A stretch of 64,000 nucleotides of DNA from Palsa-343 sp036269135 (GCA_036269135.1 DATASQ010000057.1:1-64000); one strand, 5' to 3'. Shown: positions 40,426 to 49,391, counted from the first letter of the stretch. The notes: generated from the sequence alone by a model not told the origin. A program made the numbers and translations.

Positions 40426-41616
40426 ATGACTACTGCTGCCACTGAAGTCTTCTCTGAACGCATCGGCCGCATTGAGATATCCGCCACCATGGCCGTCACC
40501 GCGGAGGCTGCCAAACTCCGCGCGCAGGGAGCGAAACTCGTCGACTTCGGAGCCGGCGAGCCGCACTTCGCCACGCCCCAGCACATCAAGGACGCGGCCG
40601 TCGCCGCCATCCAGGCCAACTTCACCCGCTACACCGTCGTCTCCGGCATCCCCGAGCTGCGCCAGGCTATTATCGAGCGGCATGCCGCCGACTTCGGCTC
40701 CAGCTATGCCCCCGACGAGGCCATCTTCACCACCGGCGGCAAGCTGGCGCTCTTCAATGCCGTCCAGGCCCTCGTCGATCACGGCGACGAAGTCATCCTG
40801 CCCGTCCCGTACTGGGTATCCTTCAAGGACATCGTGCAGTACGCCGGCGGCAAGGTCGTCTACCTCGAAACCCAGGAAGCCGAAAACTTCCGGGTCACCG
40901 CCGACGCCATCGAAGCGGCCATTACGCCGAAGACGAAGGCCATCATCCTCAACTCGCCTTCGAATCCGTCCGGAGCCGTGGTCGCGCCTGCCGACCTCGA
41001 GCGCATCGTTCGTCTCGCGCATGAGCGCGGTATCTGGCTGCTGCTCGATGAATGCTACGTCTACCTGCAGTACACCGGCGCGCTGGTCAGCGGCGGCTCC
41101 TTCACCGATTGCAAGGATCACCTTGTCGTCCTGGGCTCGCTCTCGAAAACCTACGCCATGACCGGCTGGCGCGCCGGCTTCGCGCTCGCGCCGAAACCGG
41201 TCGTCACCGCGATGACCAAGTTGCAGAGCCAGTCCACCTCTTCGACCGCCGCCTTCGTACAGAAGGCCGCCATCGCTGCCCTGCGCAGCTCGCAGGACTG
41301 CGTTGCCGAGATGCGCGCCGACTACCTGAAGCTGCGCGACAAAATCCTCGGCCGCCTCGCAGAAATTCCCGGCATCACTTGCACGAAGCCGGAAGGCGCC
41401 TTCTACGTCTACCCGAATGTCTCGCAATACCTCGGCAAATCCGGCGTGCCTTCGGCCATGGAGCTCTCGAAGCGCCTGCTCCACGAGGCCCATGTGGTGA
41501 CGGTTCCCGGCGAGGCCTTCGGGACCGATCAGCACATCCGCCTCAGTTACGCCACCAGCCACGCGGACGTGGACGAAGGCCTCACCCGGATGAAGGACTT
41601 CTTCGCGAAGCTATAA
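40426..41616 (+). CDS. Class I/II pyridoxal-phosphate aminotransferase (AspC/AspB-like)
   Basis: 396 residues. The fold type I pattern is clear: DFGAGEPHFATPQHIK near the start, LPVPYWVSFKDIVQYAG, ILNSPSNPSGAVV (substrate-contact NPSG), LLLDECYVYLQYTG, and the PLP Lys in GSLSKTYAMTGWRAGFA. RLSYAT near the end contacts the substrate carboxylate. Most likely an aspartate or broad-specificity aminotransferase of the Bacillus AspB/prephenate aminotransferase branch. A palindrome and a promoter-like element follow. Confidence 0.87.
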   Translation: MTTAATEVFSERIGRIEISATMAVTAEAAKLRAQGAKLVDFGAGEPHFATPQHIKDAAVAAIQANFTRYTVVSGIPELRQAIIERHAADFGSSYAPDEAIFTTGGKLALFNAVQALVDHGDEVILPVPYWVSFKDIVQYAGGKVVYLETQEAENFRVTADAIEAAITPKTKAIILNSPSNPSGAVVAPADLERIVRLAHERGIWLLLDECYVYLQYTGALVSGGSFTDCKDHLVVLGSLSKTYAMTGWRAGFALAPKPVVTAMTKLQSQSTSSTAAFVQKAAIAALRSSQDCVAEMRADYLKLRDKILGRLAEIPGITCTKPEGAFYVYPNVSQYLGKSGVPSAMELSKRLLHEAHVVTVPGEAFGTDQHIRLSYATSHADVDEGLTRMKDFFAKL

Positions 41617-41672
41617 CCGTACGGAACCATGGAGGTCCAAGCGTAAGGGCCGGCGGCTCGCTGGCCCGTCAT

Positions 41673-41702
41673 GGCCTTCCCACCCTGCAGGGCGGGAAGG
41701 CC
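41673..41702. repeat. 30-bp palindrome downstream of the aminotransferase
   Basis: GGCCTTCCCACCCTG followed by CAGGGCGGGAAGGCC, a palindrome with one mismatch. No T run follows, so it may be a hairpin repeat or a weak terminator. Confidence 0.55.
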
Positions 41703-41750
41703 CATGGGCGGGGCGTCATCCTGAATGGGGTGTACTCATCGCCAACGCCG

Positions 41751-41779
41751 TTGACTCGCGTTTCCGTTAGGGCTAGCCT
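41751..41779 (+). promoter_or_regulatory. Candidate promoter of the fibronectin lipoprotein gene
   Basis: TTGACT (41751-41756) and TAGCCT (41774-41779) with a 17-bp spacer lie 70 bp before the ATG at 41849. The -35 box is near consensus; the -10 is weak. Confidence 0.35.
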
Positions 41780-41848
41780 CCCTCTTACAGCAATCGGCAA
41801 GAACCTGACCTTCAAACAGCCTGCCGGAACCATGCACGGGGCAAGCGA

Positions 41849-42310
41849 ATGATAGCGGTGCGTCTCAAACAGGATCGGGTGAAGCAGGGCGCCGCGCCGC
41901 GGAACGCCTCGCGGGCATCGTCTGCAGCGTTTCCCTGCCAACAGACCCCAGGACTGAGGATCGGGAAGCTCCTCTGGCTGCTGCCCCTGCTGGTCCTCAC
42001 CAGCTGCGGCTCCACAATCATGTCCCCGAGCGCAAACCTGACCGGCGCTTCATCGATTTATGCCGTTCGGCTGACGTGGACCCCACCGGGCGGCAGCGAT
42101 CCCGCCGTCAGCTACAACGTCTACCGTGAGCTGTCAGGGGGCGCCATTGGTTTCGCGCAGATCAACAGCTCTCCGGTTGCAGCAGCGACTTACACCGACA
42201 AGGCCGTGGGACTCGGCGTGAGCTACACCTATGTCGTCCGCGCTATGGATGCCCAGGGGGAAGAGAGCGATCCCTCGAACACGGCAACCTTCACGATTCC
42301 CTCGAGCTGA
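41849..42310 (+). CDS. Fibronectin type III lipoprotein
   Basis: 153 residues from ATG 41849. The signal peptide core GKLLWLLPLLVLTSCGS ends in the lipobox LTSC, so the mature protein should start at that Cys and be lipid-anchored. The fibronectin type III domain (YAVRLTWTPPGGSDPAVSYNVYR, SYTYVVRAMDAQGEESDPSN) matches the last domain of the protein at 5953-7026. The 36 residues before the hydrophobic core are long for a lipoprotein, so a later non-ATG start is possible. Function unknown; possibly surface display. Confidence 0.7.
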   Translation: MIAVRLKQDRVKQGAAPRNASRASSAAFPCQQTPGLRIGKLLWLLPLLVLTSCGSTIMSPSANLTGASSIYAVRLTWTPPGGSDPAVSYNVYRELSGGAIGFAQINSSPVAAATYTDKAVGLGVSYTYVVRAMDAQGEESDPSNTATFTIPSS

Positions 42311-42389
42311 TCTCAATCACAGCGAGAGGGCGATCGCCGCGATCCTGCGAGGCCGCCCCTTCCGGCCTTCCGGTTCGGCTCCCTTTCGA

Positions 42390-45059
42390 TCACGCTTCCG
42401 CGGTCAGCCCCTCATCCACTCGCACGACACCGCGCGCGGCGTCTTCCAGCTTCAGCACCAGCAGCGTCATATCGTCATGCTGCGGAGCGCCTGCCGTGAA
42501 GGCGTCGGCCGCCGTAAACACCGCCCGCAGCACCGCGTCCGCAGACTCGTTGCGGACTTTCAGTGCCGCCTCGATCATCCGCTCCTCACCCCACTCTTCG
42601 TCCTCATGGGTCATGGCCTCGCTGATGCCGTCGGTGTAGAGCACCAGCAAATCACCCGGCTCCAGCGTCAGGGACTGCTCGGTGTAGGGCGCAAACGGCA
42701 GCAGCCCCACCACCGGCCCATCGGCCTCCAGCCGGATCACCTGCCCCCTCCGCAACAATACGGGCGGATTATGCCCTGCATTGACGCAGTCCAGCTTCCG
42801 CGTCTCCGGATCGTAGGCGGCAAAAAAGAACGTCGCATACCGGTTCGACGCGGACGCCTCGTAGACCAGCAGGTTCACCTTGTGCATCAGCTTGGCGAAA
42901 TCCCGGGGATTGTCCAGGGCCACGCCGCGCAGACTGGCGCGGAGGCTGGCCATCAGCAGCGCCGCGGAAATTCCCTTGCCTGAAACGTCGCCCACGGCCA
43001 GGCCGGTGCGCCCATCCTCCAGCTGGATCACGTCGTAGTAGTCGCCGCCGACGCCCAGCGCCGCCCGGCACGCGCCCGCCACCGACGCGCCCGTGAGTTG
43101 CGGCATCAGCTGCGGGAAGAGCCGTTCCTGCACCTCGCGTGCAATCTCTATCTCGCGATTCACCCGTTCGCGCTGGGCCGCTTCCGCTGCCAGCGAGTGG
43201 GCCAGCTCGCTCACCTCCAGCGCCAGCCCCGTCTGCCGCGCCACCGTCGTCAGCACCGCCAAATCGGTCCGCGACCAGGCTGCTTCCGAACGCTTCGGCC
43301 CCAGCGCCATCACGCCCATGAGCCGGTTGCGGCCCGGCAGGGGGAGCAGCAGCTCCGCGTTCAGCCCATCCAGGGCGCGCCGCTCCGCCGTTCCCGCCAT
43401 CAGGTACCACGCGTCCGGATCTTCCCGGTAGAGCCGTGCCGGCTCGCTGGAGTTCGCCAGATACCGGATGGACGATGCCTGCGCCGGCAGCGTCAGGCTC
43501 CCATCCGCCGCCATGCCCACCGCCTCTTCCACATAGAACGAATCGCCGCGGCGCAGCAACATGGCAATCTGCCGGATGTGCAGCGTCTCGCAGATCCGTT
43601 TGGCCACCGTTTCCAGCAGCGGCTGGGTCTCCGTAAAGCGCCGCACTTCGTCCGACAGCTCGTTCAGCATCACCTCCGCGTTGTAGGCCTCGCGGAAGAA
43701 ACGGCGGTCCAGCCACTGCTGCAGGCGGTTGCTCACCCCGAAGCGCAGCGCCAGGATCAGGCCCAGAAAAATCACGGCGGCCCATACATCCGAGGCCTGC
43801 GGCTGACGCCGCTCGATCATGGGCAGAAACAGCCGGATCCCGATCACCACCAGCAGCACAATCTGGAATACCCACAGCGATGCCCTGGCCAGTGCATAAC
43901 GTGACCCGGTGCGCAGCAGAACTCGCACATCCATCGCCCGCTGCACCACGACCACATAGGCCAGCGTCAGGGGGGCCAGCATAAAGATCACCGCCCCCAG
44001 ATAGCGCACCACGTACCAGCGCGGCTGGTCGCCGGAGCTGTTGGCACCGAAGTGCGGCAGCAGGACGAACACCAGCAGCAGCGAGCCCACCCCCACGCTC
44101 ATGCCCGTCAGCAGCACCCGCAGCCGCCGGCGTGCATCCTGGGTGGACGCCGACCGCTGCTTATCCAGCGTCAGAACCAGGAAGAGCCCCACCCACAGCA
44201 GGTTCAGGAAATTCACGACCGCGCTCGCTGCTTCGCTGGCCCGGGTCAGCATCGGCCCGTCTCCGCCCCCGTAGTAGTCCATGTAGACGGCGGGGTACAG
44301 AATCGCGAGGCACACCCCGAAGACGCCCAGCAGCCCCCACTTCGCCCAGCGGGCCTTCATATCGATCCGCGAACGCTCCGGGAAATACACCCCGAACAGC
44401 AGCAGCGCGGGCGCCCCCGCCAGCTGAATCGTCTGATACCAGAATTCGCGCAGGAAGAGGCCGATCCCCGTGGCCAGCCCGCTGGTGATGAGCACGCAGC
44501 TGGGAAACGTGAGCAGCACCAGCAGCAGCCATGCGTTGCGATCCGCCGGCCGGGTGAACACCACCCAGTAGCCAATCAGCAGGCACACCAAAGTCAGCAG
44601 GCCGACGAGGAAAAAGTCGCGCCAGAATCCCAGAACCGGCGAAATCCTCCCGTGCAGCGCCTCATCGCGCACCAGCGTCAGGGTGGCCGTTCCCGTGCTG
44701 CCGTTCGGCCGCGTGAACCCCACATCGAGGATGTCCCCCGGATGGCTCTCCGACAGAATCGTGTCCCACTGCGCAGTCCCGGTGTAATCCGCCCCATTGA
44801 GCTGTTGAATGCGGTCTCCCGCCACCAGTCCCGCCGTCTTCGCCTCGGGCTGCAGGCCCCCCTTCTCGATCCTGCGCGAGTCCGATCCGTATTGGAAGGG
44901 GATGTCGACCCGCTGATCCCAGTGCACCTCGTCCTGCCACAGGTCCACCACTCCGGCCATCCAGTAGGTCAGACTCGCCAGTATCCAGAGCCCGATGAAA
45001 AATCGCAGCAGGCCCGGCGATGCCGATTGCTTTTTCCGTCGTTTCATCCGTGGGGACAT
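42390..45059 (-). CDS. Membrane-anchored SpoIIE-type PP2C phosphatase with PDZ, 7-TM and GAF domains
   Basis: 889 residues. TM1 near residue 20, then a PDZ-like domain (GDRIQQLNGADYTGTAQWD) outside the membrane, then about seven hydrophobic segments (165-450). A GAF-like domain follows (ETVAKRICETLHIRQIAMLLRRGD). The C-terminal 200 residues are a SpoIIE/PP2C phosphatase with GGDYYDVIQLEDGRTGLAVGDVSGKGISAALLM, VNAGHNPP and DLLVLYTDGISEAM carrying the metal-binding aspartates. It probably controls an anti-sigma factor antagonist or similar partner in response to an outer signal; the partner gene is not in the window. Start at ATG 45059 with weak GCGAG upstream. It is divergent from the VOC lipoprotein. 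Confidence 0.85.
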   Translation of the reverse strand: MSPRMKRRKKQSASPGLLRFFIGLWILASLTYWMAGVVDLWQDEVHWDQRVDIPFQYGSDSRRIEKGGLQPEAKTAGLVAGDRIQQLNGADYTGTAQWDTILSESHPGDILDVGFTRPNGSTGTATLTLVRDEALHGRISPVLGFWRDFFLVGLLTLVCLLIGYWVVFTRPADRNAWLLLVLLTFPSCVLITSGLATGIGLFLREFWYQTIQLAGAPALLLFGVYFPERSRIDMKARWAKWGLLGVFGVCLAILYPAVYMDYYGGGDGPMLTRASEAASAVVNFLNLLWVGLFLVLTLDKQRSASTQDARRRLRVLLTGMSVGVGSLLLVFVLLPHFGANSSGDQPRWYVVRYLGAVIFMLAPLTLAYVVVVQRAMDVRVLLRTGSRYALARASLWVFQIVLLVVIGIRLFLPMIERRQPQASDVWAAVIFLGLILALRFGVSNRLQQWLDRRFFREAYNAEVMLNELSDEVRRFTETQPLLETVAKRICETLHIRQIAMLLRRGDSFYVEEAVGMAADGSLTLPAQASSIRYLANSSEPARLYREDPDAWYLMAGTAERRALDGLNAELLLPLPGRNRLMGVMALGPKRSEAAWSRTDLAVLTTVARQTGLALEVSELAHSLAAEAAQRERVNREIEIAREVQERLFPQLMPQLTGASVAGACRAALGVGGDYYDVIQLEDGRTGLAVGDVSGKGISAALLMASLRASLRGVALDNPRDFAKLMHKVNLLVYEASASNRYATFFFAAYDPETRKLDCVNAGHNPPVLLRRGQVIRLEADGPVVGLLPFAPYTEQSLTLEPGDLLVLYTDGISEAMTHEDEEWGEERMIEAALKVRNESADAVLRAVFTAADAFTAGAPQHDDMTLLVLKLEDAARGVVRVDEGLTAEA

Positions 45060-45153
45060 AGTATCTCGCCCGGCTCCGCTCGACAGCGGGGAATTGTTCC
45101 CCGGCGCGGCTCTGGCGTTAGACTTGATACGCATTCCGGAGGGCTCCAGGTTC

Positions 45154-46125
45154 ATGCGTCCGTTCATGCGTCTCTCGTCTCTTTCCGCCCTGGTCGTTGT
45201 TTTTCTGGTCGCCTCCTGCGCCGCCCAGTCCCGGCCGCCCATCCTCGGCGTCTCCCATATCGCCGTTTACACCGGCAATCCCGCCCAGGCCGAGCATTTT
45301 TACGTCCAGCAAATCGGCTTGAAGAAAGCCTCCGACCCGGAGAACCCCCGGGGCGTCCGCTACTACGTCAATCAGGAGCAGTTCGTTGAAGTCCTGCCCC
45401 TGCCCGCCAACGCCGGAACCGACCGTCTCGACCACATCGGATACATGACCGCCAATGCCGAGCAGCTCCGCAAGTACCTCGCCGGCAAAGGGGTCGCCGT
45501 CCCGGATCAAGTCGAGCATGCCTCCGACGGCAGCCTCTGGTTCGACGTCAAAGACCCCGAGGCCAACACCGTCCAGTTCCTCCAGCCCCCCGCCCGTCTC
45601 CTCCGCGACAAAGACACAGCTTCGCTCTATGCGCTGCCCGGCGCCGATCCCATCGGCCGTCGCATGATCCATGTCGGCATGCTGGTTCACTCCGCGGAAA
45701 AGGAGAACACCTTCTACCGCGCGATCCTCGGATTCCAGCCCTACTGGCATGGCGGCATGCACGCCGACAAGACCGACTGGATCTCCCAGCAGGTTCCCAA
45801 CGGCCACGACTGGATCGAGTACATGCTCACCAGCGGGCCCTCCGGCAGCGGCGCCCCCCAGAGCATCTCCCGGAAAGAGCTTGGCGTGCTCGACCACTTC
45901 TCCCTGGGCGTGATCAATATGGAGAAGTCCGTCACCACTCTCGATTCCGAAGACCGCCTCGGCGGCGAAGCTCCGCGACCGCAGATCGGCCGCGACGGCA
46001 AGTGGCAATTCAATATGTACGACCCCGACGACACCCGGGTCGAGATGATGGAGTTCACGGCCGCCTCCAAACCCTGCTGCTCCGGGTTCACGGCCTCCAA
46101 TCCCAGCCCCGCCGGCCAGCCATAA
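45154..46125 (+). CDS. VOC (glyoxalase/dioxygenase-fold) lipoprotein
   Basis: 323 residues. A signal peptide with lipobox-like VASCAAQ (Cys near residue 20) anchors it. Two VOC modules follow: GVSHIAVYTGNPAQAEHFYVQQIGLKK, and RMIHVGMLVHSAEKENTFYRAILGFQPYWHG with a third beta-alpha unit near LGVLDHFSLGVINM. VOC enzymes bind a metal through His/Glu ligands; candidate ligands are visible but the reaction cannot be told. ATG 45154 has AGG directly upstream; ATG 45166 is possible. A hairpin follows its stop. Confidence 0.77.
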   Translation: MRPFMRLSSLSALVVVFLVASCAAQSRPPILGVSHIAVYTGNPAQAEHFYVQQIGLKKASDPENPRGVRYYVNQEQFVEVLPLPANAGTDRLDHIGYMTANAEQLRKYLAGKGVAVPDQVEHASDGSLWFDVKDPEANTVQFLQPPARLLRDKDTASLYALPGADPIGRRMIHVGMLVHSAEKENTFYRAILGFQPYWHGGMHADKTDWISQQVPNGHDWIEYMLTSGPSGSGAPQSISRKELGVLDHFSLGVINMEKSVTTLDSEDRLGGEAPRPQIGRDGKWQFNMYDPDDTRVEMMEFTAASKPCCSGFTASNPSPAGQP

Positions 46126-46134
46126 AGCTCCGGG

Positions 46135-46165
46135 CTCCCACTCAGACCTTCTTCTGAGTGGGGAG
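46135..46165 (+). terminator. Hairpin after the VOC gene
   Basis: CTCCCACTCAGA, loop CCTTCT, TCTGAGTGGGGAG: a 12-bp stem with one bulge, ten bases after the stop. There is no T run, so termination is only likely. Confidence 0.5.
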
Positions 46166-46392
46166 GAAAATCGTAAAGAGCCGGCCCCCATCCGCGGTCA
46201 CTCCCCGTTTGGTAACTCGCGGAGGGCACCTTCGCGCGCCCACACAGTAATCGCGCTGCCCCTGTCCATTAACCTCTGTCGCCGTTACTCAATGGGAATA
46301 GCCGTCTCTGCGTCTTCCCTGCACAATCACTTCACAGAAGCGCGCACCAGAGCTTCCGCTCCCCTGGTCGCGTCACCCTCGGAGGAGACGCC

Positions 46393-46629
46393 ATGAACCG
46401 AAAACCCCTGATGCTCAGCCATCTGCTGCACGACACGTGCGGCGCCGACCTGATCGAGTACAGCCTGATCGGCGTCGCTCTGCTTCTCACCGTGGCCGCG
46501 GCCGCCTCATCGGCCACCGCCCGTCTGGTCACCGAGGTCAACATTCTCGAGGTGCTGGCCGCCACCTGCTCCGTCACCGCCCTGGTCGGCTTCGTGCTGC
46601 CGCTTTCCGCGGCTGTCAAAGGACACTGA
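46393..46629 (+). CDS. Flp-type (type IVb) pilin, orphan
   Basis: 78 residues. The prepilin cleavage site is seen as CGADLIEYSLIGVALLL: Gly17 at -1, Glu22 at +5 and Tyr23 at +6, then a hydrophobic stretch (GVALLLTVAAAASS), the Flp signature. The mature part has a second hydrophobic segment (LEVLAATCSVTALVGFVLPLS), longer than usual for Flp. GGAGGAG lies 6 nt upstream. No tad/cpa secretion genes are in the window, so export would depend on genes elsewhere. Confidence 0.78.
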   Translation: MNRKPLMLSHLLHDTCGADLIEYSLIGVALLLTVAAAASSATARLVTEVNILEVLAATCSVTALVGFVLPLSAAVKGH

Positions 46630-46761
46630 TCCTGCGCGCGCCGGCCGGTTGACCGCCGGCGCTTCCCCGACCTTTCGTTGTCCGGGCCACGCGCGCGGGG
46701 CGCGGGGAGGGCGGCTCAATCCAGCGGTGCGCCAGCCGGGCGGCCGTCGGACAAGAGTGGG

Positions 46762-47436
46762 TTAGTTGGATTTTTGCTCGGTTTCGCAGCGGCTGAGCAG
46801 GGCGACGGCGCGCTTGCGGGCGCGGATCATCACCTGCTGGTCCTCGGCAATGGTCTGGAGCTGCTCGGCAATATTCGGCAAATCGGAGGCGCGCCGGTCT
46901 TTCACGGCGTCCTGCAGGGATTCGAGCTCGGCATCGAGGCCGAGGCGGTCGTGGCGTACCTCCACGTCGAGGCGGCGGCCGATTTCGATGGTCAGGGCGA
47001 CGGCGCCGAGCTGATCGACGAGATGCTGGAGCACAGGATCGCCAGCCCAGATGAACGCGCAGGAACCTTGCCCGTCGGGTCCGGCGTAGGCGAGGGTGCG
47101 GTGACCGGTGAAGGCGAGATTGGACTGATGGCGGTTGCAGTCGGTGGCGAAATAGCTGTGGGTGCGCGCGTAGCGGAAGAGACCGTCGCGGAGGTCATTG
47201 TCGATGTGAATGGAGCGGTCGATGGGGGCGGGAAAGACGTCGTCGTCGCGCTGGGGCAGTCCGGGCTGGGAAATAAAGTGCGCGGTGCCATTCTCGTCGA
47301 TGGTGATGGTGTAGCGCGAGGGCTGGAGCTGGGGATGCTCAAACGTATAAGCAATGTGGGCCGGGGCCTGGGCCGCAAGCGGGCCGGCGACCAAAACCAG
47401 GGCGACGAACGAGAGCAGGGCCGGATGAAGACGCAT
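46762..47436 (-). CDS. Secreted protein of unknown function
   Basis: 224 residues. Signal peptide (LLSFVALVLVAGPLAAQ). The mature N-terminus carries YTFEHPQLQPSRYTITIDENGTAHFISQPG and a pair of Cys (CNRHQ and SCAFIWAG). The C-terminal half is charged and helical (LESLQDAVKDRRASDLPNIAEQLQTIAEDQQ), probably coiled coil. It ends 2 bp upstream of ruvC on the same strand, suggesting coexpression. No family recognised. Confidence 0.7.
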   Translation of the reverse strand: MRLHPALLSFVALVLVAGPLAAQAPAHIAYTFEHPQLQPSRYTITIDENGTAHFISQPGLPQRDDDVFPAPIDRSIHIDNDLRDGLFRYARTHSYFATDCNRHQSNLAFTGHRTLAYAGPDGQGSCAFIWAGDPVLQHLVDQLGAVALTIEIGRRLDVEVRHDRLGLDAELESLQDAVKDRRASDLPNIAEQLQTIAEDQQVMIRARKRAVALLSRCETEQKSN

Positions 47437-47438
47437 GA

Positions 47439-47963
47439 CTAGCTGACGTGGGCCTCCTGAAGTGAACGAGTCTGTGCGTGGTGGATGTGACAGATGGCGA
47501 TGGCCAGAGCGTCGGCGGCGTCGGCGGGTTCGGGGATCTGAGCGAGGGCGAGCAGACGCGCCACCATGAACTGGACCTGCTGCTTGGCGGCGAGTCCATA
47601 GCCGGTCACGGTGGCCTTGATGGTCAGGGGCGCATATTCCGCGACGGGGAGGCCGGCGGTGGCGGCGGCCAGCAGCACCACCCCGCGAACATGGCCCAGC
47701 TTAATTGCCGATTTGGCGTTGACGGAGTAAAAAACTTCCTCGACAGCGACAACGTCGGGGCGATGGCGCTCGAGCAGCGCCACGATCTGGCCGTAAATGA
47801 AAGCAAGACGGTCGGGCAAAGGCGCTTTGCGGGGCGGGCAGATCCCGCCTGCATCCAGCGAAAGCAGACGGGGAAGCTGGCTGACGGTGAGAGAGCGATC
47901 GTCGCATTCGACGATGCCGTAGCCCGTCGTTTCAGTGCCACAGTCGATACCACAGACGCGCAT
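47439..47963 (-). CDS. ruvC: Crossover junction endodeoxyribonuclease RuvC
   Basis: 174 residues. RuvC cleaves Holliday junctions with RuvAB. The four acidic residues are present: Asp7 in CGIDCGTETTGYGIVE, Glu in VVAVEEVFYSVNAKSAIKLGHVRGV, and the pair in EPADAADALAIAICH. ATG 47963 has GAGG about 9 nt upstream. ruvA and ruvB are not in the window. The 3' end abuts the gene at 46762. Confidence 0.95.
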   Translation of the reverse strand: MRVCGIDCGTETTGYGIVECDDRSLTVSQLPRLLSLDAGGICPPRKAPLPDRLAFIYGQIVALLERHRPDVVAVEEVFYSVNAKSAIKLGHVRGVVLLAAATAGLPVAEYAPLTIKATVTGYGLAAKQQVQFMVARLLALAQIPEPADAADALAIAICHIHHAQTRSLQEAHVS

Positions 47964-48168
47964 GGACAGCCCCCTCAGCAGAAAACAGCGGATTGCCCTG
48001 GAAGATTCCAGGGTCAGTTTAGCGCAGCCAGGGCGACAGGGGAACGGTTTGCTTTGAGGGTGGCCTGGACGCGGGTTGGCGCGACCGGAGCGCGACCGGA
48101 CCGCAGGACAATCGGGGGGCGGAACGGGCGTGCCGGGCAGTGTCAGACACTTGTCAGCCAAATTCGAA

Positions 48169-48221
48169 CCGCGGCGGACAGGCGCCGTTCCGCGGCGGAC
48201 AGGCGTCGGACATCGGTCCGA
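48169..48221. repeat. Tandem CCGCGGCGGACAGGCG repeat and adjoining hairpin
   Basis: The 16-mer CCGCGGCGGACAGGCG occurs at 48169 and 48189 with a 20-bp period. The second copy runs into GTCGGAC-ATCG-GTCCGAC, a perfect 7-bp hairpin (48204-48221). It lies just after the thiG stop (48230, minus strand), where a terminator would be expected, but has no T run. A palindrome GTGTCAGACAC sits nearby at 48140. Confidence 0.65.
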
Positions 48222-48229
48222 CCGGGGGC

Positions 48230-49000
48230 TCAGCGGGAGACGCCTTCCAGGGGCGAACTGGCCGTGGCGTACAGCTTGCGGGGCATGCGGCCCGCGAGCC
48301 AGGCTTCGCGTCCGGCCAGCACCGCGTGCTGCATGGCTTCCGCCATGAGGATGGGGTTGGCCGCCGCGGCGATGGCCGTGTTCATGAGAATGGCATCGGC
48401 GCCCATCTCCATGGCGAGAGCCGCGTCGGACGCGGTGCCGACTCCGGCGTCGACGATGAGGGGGACTTCGCTGATTTTTTCGCGGAGGATCTGCAGGGTG
48501 GCGCGGTTCTGGATGCCGAGACCGGAACCGATGGGTGCGGCCAAAGGCATAACGGCCGCGGCGCCCGCGTCGATCAGACGGCGGGCGAAGACGATGTCGT
48601 CCGAGGTGTAAGGCAGGACGGTGAAGCCCTCCTTCACGAGGACGCGGGTGGCTTCGAGCGTGGCCTGCACGTCGGGATACAGGGTGTCCTGGTCGCCGAT
48701 GACTTCGATCTTGACCCAGTCGGAGATGCCCACTTCGCGGCCCAGACGGGCGGCGCGGATCGCTTCGTCGGCCGTATAGCAGCCGGCGGTGTTGGGGAGC
48801 AGGAAATAGCGCTGCGGGTCGATGAAGTCGAGCAGGGATTCCTTCGAGCGGTCGAGATTGACGCGGCGCACGGCGACAGTGACCATCTCGGCGCCGGAGG
48901 CTTCGATGGCGCCCTGGGTCTCAGAGCCGTCGCGGTATTTGCCGGTGCCGACGATGAGGCGCGACTGGAAGGCTTTGCCTGCGATGACGAGCGGTTCCAT
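48230..49000 (-). CDS. thiG: Thiazole synthase ThiG
   Basis: 256 residues. Forms the thiazole phosphate of thiamine from deoxyxylulose-5-P, dehydroglycine and ThiS-thiocarboxylate. Family signatures: FQSRLIVGTGKYRDGSETQGAIEASGAE, LPNTAGCYTADEAIRAARLGRE, Schiff-base Lys in WVKIEVIGD, VMPLAAPIGSGLGIQN, VDAGVGTASDAALAMEMGADAILMNTAIA. ATG 49000 is the natural family start but has no Shine-Dalgarno; the upstream gap contains a hairpin and a small ORF with a strong one. thiS, thiO and thiE are not next to it. Confidence 0.93.
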   Translation of the reverse strand: MEPLVIAGKAFQSRLIVGTGKYRDGSETQGAIEASGAEMVTVAVRRVNLDRSKESLLDFIDPQRYFLLPNTAGCYTADEAIRAARLGREVGISDWVKIEVIGDQDTLYPDVQATLEATRVLVKEGFTVLPYTSDDIVFARRLIDAGAAAVMPLAAPIGSGLGIQNRATLQILREKISEVPLIVDAGVGTASDAALAMEMGADAILMNTAIAAAANPILMAEAMQHAVLAGREAWLAGRMPRKLYATASSPLEGVSR

Positions 49001-49059
49001 GAGGGTATTGTACGGCGGGGGCGCAGGGGGCGCCGTGCGACGGAAAATCGTCAATGTGA

Positions 49060-49092
49060 AAGGCCCGCTGCGAGATTGCGCGAGCGGGCCTT
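49060..49092 (-). terminator. Hairpin between the small ORF and thiG
   Basis: On the minus strand AAGGCCCGCT and AGCGGGCCTT form a 10-bp stem around 13 nt (which can pair further), followed by TTCAC. It lies 60 nt before the thiG start and could end the short upstream transcript or act as an attenuator. Confidence 0.5.
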
Positions 49093-49197
49093 GATCACCG
49101 GTTGACTGTTGAGATTGACCTGAGGCGCCCCCGCTTTCGGAGTGGCCTCGGCGTTTGGGTTACGCCAGGACTTACTTCACTGGAGCCAGGAGCGGCT

Positions 49198-49260
49198 CTA
49201 AGCCTCAGTCACCTCACGCAGGGTCCTGCGGATGCTACAACTGCCATCGGAATTTGTCAT
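49198..49260 (-). CDS. 20-residue ORF with extended Shine-Dalgarno upstream of thiG
   Basis: Reads MTNSDGSCSIRRTLREVTEA then TAG. Twelve nt before its ATG the minus strand has AAAGGAGGTTGATCCAGC, complementary to the last 17-18 nt of 16S rRNA apart from one extra base. The spacing is a little long but usable. The hairpin at 49060 and thiG follow. It is too short for compositional tests; a leader peptide or a small independent gene are both possible. The Shine-Dalgarno is the main evidence. Confidence 0.45.
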   Translation of the reverse strand: MTNSDGSCSIRRTLREVTEA

Positions 49261-49391
49261 TAGCTGGATCAACCTCCTTTCCCGTGTACGGATAAGTTAA
49301 CCCGGGCGGCGTCAGGGCGCAAGGGGGGGCGCCTATGGAAAGGTACCGCGAACGGCGTCGGACATTGTCGGACACGCGTCCGATGCGCTCT

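Noticed and set aside
49261..49280. Fragment of a 16S rRNA gene (plus strand GCTGGATCAACCTCCTTT)
   Set aside because: Only 18 nt match, flanked by unrelated sequence and with an extra base. On the minus strand it makes sense as an extended Shine-Dalgarno.
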